DNA from: an uncultured Gilliamella sp.
GTDB lineage: Bacteria > Pseudomonadota > Gammaproteobacteria > Enterobacterales > Orbaceae
Length of the DNA stretch: 53,615 nt
Assembly: GCA_946480175.1 (NCBI GenBank)
Contig: CAMLIK010000008.1
Coordinates: 1-53,615 of the forward strand
Direction of reading: 5' to 3'
Shown: one piece after another, positions 52,259 through 53,615 of the stretch
How the letters are laid out: the number at the start of each line of letters is the position of its first letter
Numbering within the stretch: position 1 is the stretch's first letter
Notes under the pieces: model-generated
Seen by the model: only the letters and a program-made list of their open reading frames with translations
Databases searched by the model: none
Told to the model about the DNA's origin: nothing
Translations under genes and position numbers: made by a program

Positions 52259-53615
52259 ATGATCATATCAGATGCTAATAGTGCGGTGTCATCCGTCGCA
52301 TATCGCGCAAACGAAATCATTGCTATTTATCCAATTACACCAAGTTCATTCATGGCTGAGCAAGCTAGCACGTGGGCAGAATTTAATAAACCCAATGTAT
52401 TTGGTGATACCCCTAAAGTGGTTGAAATGCAATCGGAAGCAGGTGCAATATCGACTGTGCATGGTGCCTTAATGACGGGCGCACTAGCAACATCATTTAC
52501 CTCATCACAAGGTTTACTATTAATGATTCCTTCGCTATACAAAATAGCAGGAGAATTAACACCATTTGTTTTACATGTTGCTGCTCGCACTGTTGCCACC
52601 CATGCATTATCCATTTTTGGCGATCATTCAGATGTCATGTCAATTAGGCAAACTGGTTTTGCCATGCTTTGTTCAAGCTCAGTTCAAGAAGCTCAAGATT
52701 TAGCGTTAATTTCACAAATAGCAACGCTTAATAGTCGTGTACCATTTGTCCACTTTTTTGACGGTTTTAGAACATCACACGAAGTTAATAAAATTTATCC
52801 AATTAGTGATGAGCAAATCCGTCATTTATTACCGGCCGAAGCTATAGATGCTTTTCGAGCTCGAGCATTAACACCGGATAAACCGGTAATACGTGGAACA
52901 TCAGCCAATCCAGATACTTATTTCCAATGTCGTGAAGCGGTTAATCCATATTATGAAAACGCTTACCATCATGTTGTTGAAGCAATGCAAGCATTTGAAA
53001 AAGAGACTGGAAGAAAATATCAACCTTTCCAATACTATGGTGCTAAAGATGCCGAGCGTATCATCGTTATCATGGGATCAGGTGTCAGTACAACCAAAGA
53101 AGTAGTCGATCATCTTATCAAAAATGATGAAAAAGTCGGTCTAGTTATCGTTAGATTATTCCGCCCTTTTTCAGCAAAACATCTTCTTGATATTATTCCC
53201 AAAACCGTGAAAAAAATAGCGGTGATGGATCGCACAAAAGAGCCCGGTGCTCAAGCTGAACCACTTTATTTAGATGTGATGTGCGCATTTGCAGAAAGGT
53301 TTTCTCGTGGTGAAAGCGATCATTTGCCACAAATTATCGGTGGTCGTTATGGTTTATCTTCCAAAGAGTTCGATCCACGTTGTGTATTAGCAATATTTAA
53401 TGAATTAACAATTGCAAAGCCAAAACCTCGCTTTACCGTTGGTATTTACGACGATATCAGCGGTTTATCATTACCATTACCCGAGCAATCTATACCACAA
53501 ACATCGGCACTCGAAGCGCTATTTTATGGCTTGGGAAGTGACGGGACGGTATCTGCAACAAAAAATAATATCAAAATCATTGGTGATAGTTCACCATTTT
53601 ATGTACAGGGTTATT
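52259..53615 (+). CDS. nifJ: Pyruvate:ferredoxin/flavodoxin oxidoreductase, N-terminal part (cut by window end)
   Basis: The first 452 codons of an enzyme of about 1170 residues that oxidises pyruvate to acetyl-CoA and CO2 and reduces flavodoxin or ferredoxin. It parallels E. coli YdbK: AYRANEIIAIYPITPSSFMAEQ, KVVEMQSEAGAISTVHGALMT, SFTSSQGLLLMIPSLYKIAGE, IFGDHSDVM, FFDGFRTSHE, VIRGTSANPDTYFQ, RTKEPGAQAEPLYLDV and ALFYGLGSDGTVSATKNNIKI. These are domains I and II and the start of III. The Fe-S and TPP domains lie beyond the window. No stop or frameshift is seen. Suited to low-oxygen life. Confidence 0.96.
   Translation, partial: MIISDANSAVSSVAYRANEIIAIYPITPSSFMAEQASTWAEFNKPNVFGDTPKVVEMQSEAGAISTVHGALMTGALATSFTSSQGLLLMIPSLYKIAGELTPFVLHVAARTVATHALSIFGDHSDVMSIRQTGFAMLCSSSVQEAQDLALISQIATLNSRVPFVHFFDGFRTSHEVNKIYPISDEQIRHLLPAEAIDAFRARALTPDKPVIRGTSANPDTYFQCREAVNPYYENAYHHVVEAMQAFEKETGRKYQPFQYYGAKDAERIIVIMGSGVSTTKEVVDHLIKNDEKVGLVIVRLFRPFSAKHLLDIIPKTVKKIAVMDRTKEPGAQAEPLYLDVMCAFAERFSRGESDHLPQIIGGRYGLSSKEFDPRCVLAIFNELTIAKPKPRFTVGIYDDISGLSLPLPEQSIPQTSALEALFYGLGSDGTVSATKNNIKIIGDSSPFYVQGY

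Overview
The window is AT-rich, densely coded chromosomal DNA from a gammaproteobacterium. Most housekeeping proteins look like divergent versions of their E. coli counterparts (DapA, FabB, RNase T, GrxD, NlpD, GshB, YqgE/YqgF, PurM). Several local orders are enterobacterial: dapA-bamC, rsmE-gshB-yqgE-yqgF and an allantoin-type (all) ureide cluster. Low GC, pdxST with a MocR regulator, a type I-F CRISPR remnant, a SemiSWEET protein and many decaying genes suggest a host-associated lineage. My best guess is Orbaceae (Gilliamella-like insect gut symbionts); this is inference from gene content, not a database match.

Layout. 0.2-9.1 kb: bamC and dapA, a Nif3-like protein, an orphan HTH protein, a TPR membrane protein, rnt, grxD, tRNA-Arg(CCT), mlaA, and a radical-SAM/DUF4130 pair behind a near-consensus LexA box. 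9.4-12.4 kb: fabB with a FabR-like operator inside its promoter, then a scar holding a glnQ fragment, three identical 142-bp tandem repeats and a deleted MFS gene. 12.6-24.5 kb: a divergent ureide-degradation island. The minus operon is allF(fdrA)-allG-allH-allS-pucG; the plus operon is allC-MFS-allE-allK-allD. Together they can take allantoate to ureidoglycine, then to oxalurate by two routes (AllE plus AllD, or PucG transamination), then by AllFGH to oxamate and carbamoyl phosphate, from which AllK makes ATP. No allantoinase is present in the window.

24.5-32.6 kb is accessory and eroding: a three-repeat orphan type I-F CRISPR remnant, a small unknown gene, asnA, a TPP riboswitch in front of a tenA pseudogene with six stop codons in one unbroken frame, small secreted and unknown proteins, a SemiSWEET transporter, and a sugar-acid-type aldolase with a divergent IclR regulator whose MFS transporter is broken. 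32.7-45.3 kb: pdxR divergent from pdxST, a GFA protein, yhbP-ubiX, a secreted mutarotase-like protein, tdk, gpmA, nlpD (without rpoS after it), rsmI, ychF and moeA. 45.3-53.6 kb: a half-size EamA transporter, a small lipoprotein, an MBL-fold hydrolase, folB, rsmE, gshB-GNAT-yqgE-yqgF, purM, and the first 452 codons of a pyruvate:flavodoxin oxidoreductase cut by the window edge.

The most notable points are the ureide island with two routes to oxalurate, SOS control of the radical-SAM/DUF4130 pair, and the TPP-riboswitch/dead-tenA locus. All calls come from reading the sequence and from recalled family knowledge; no searches were run.
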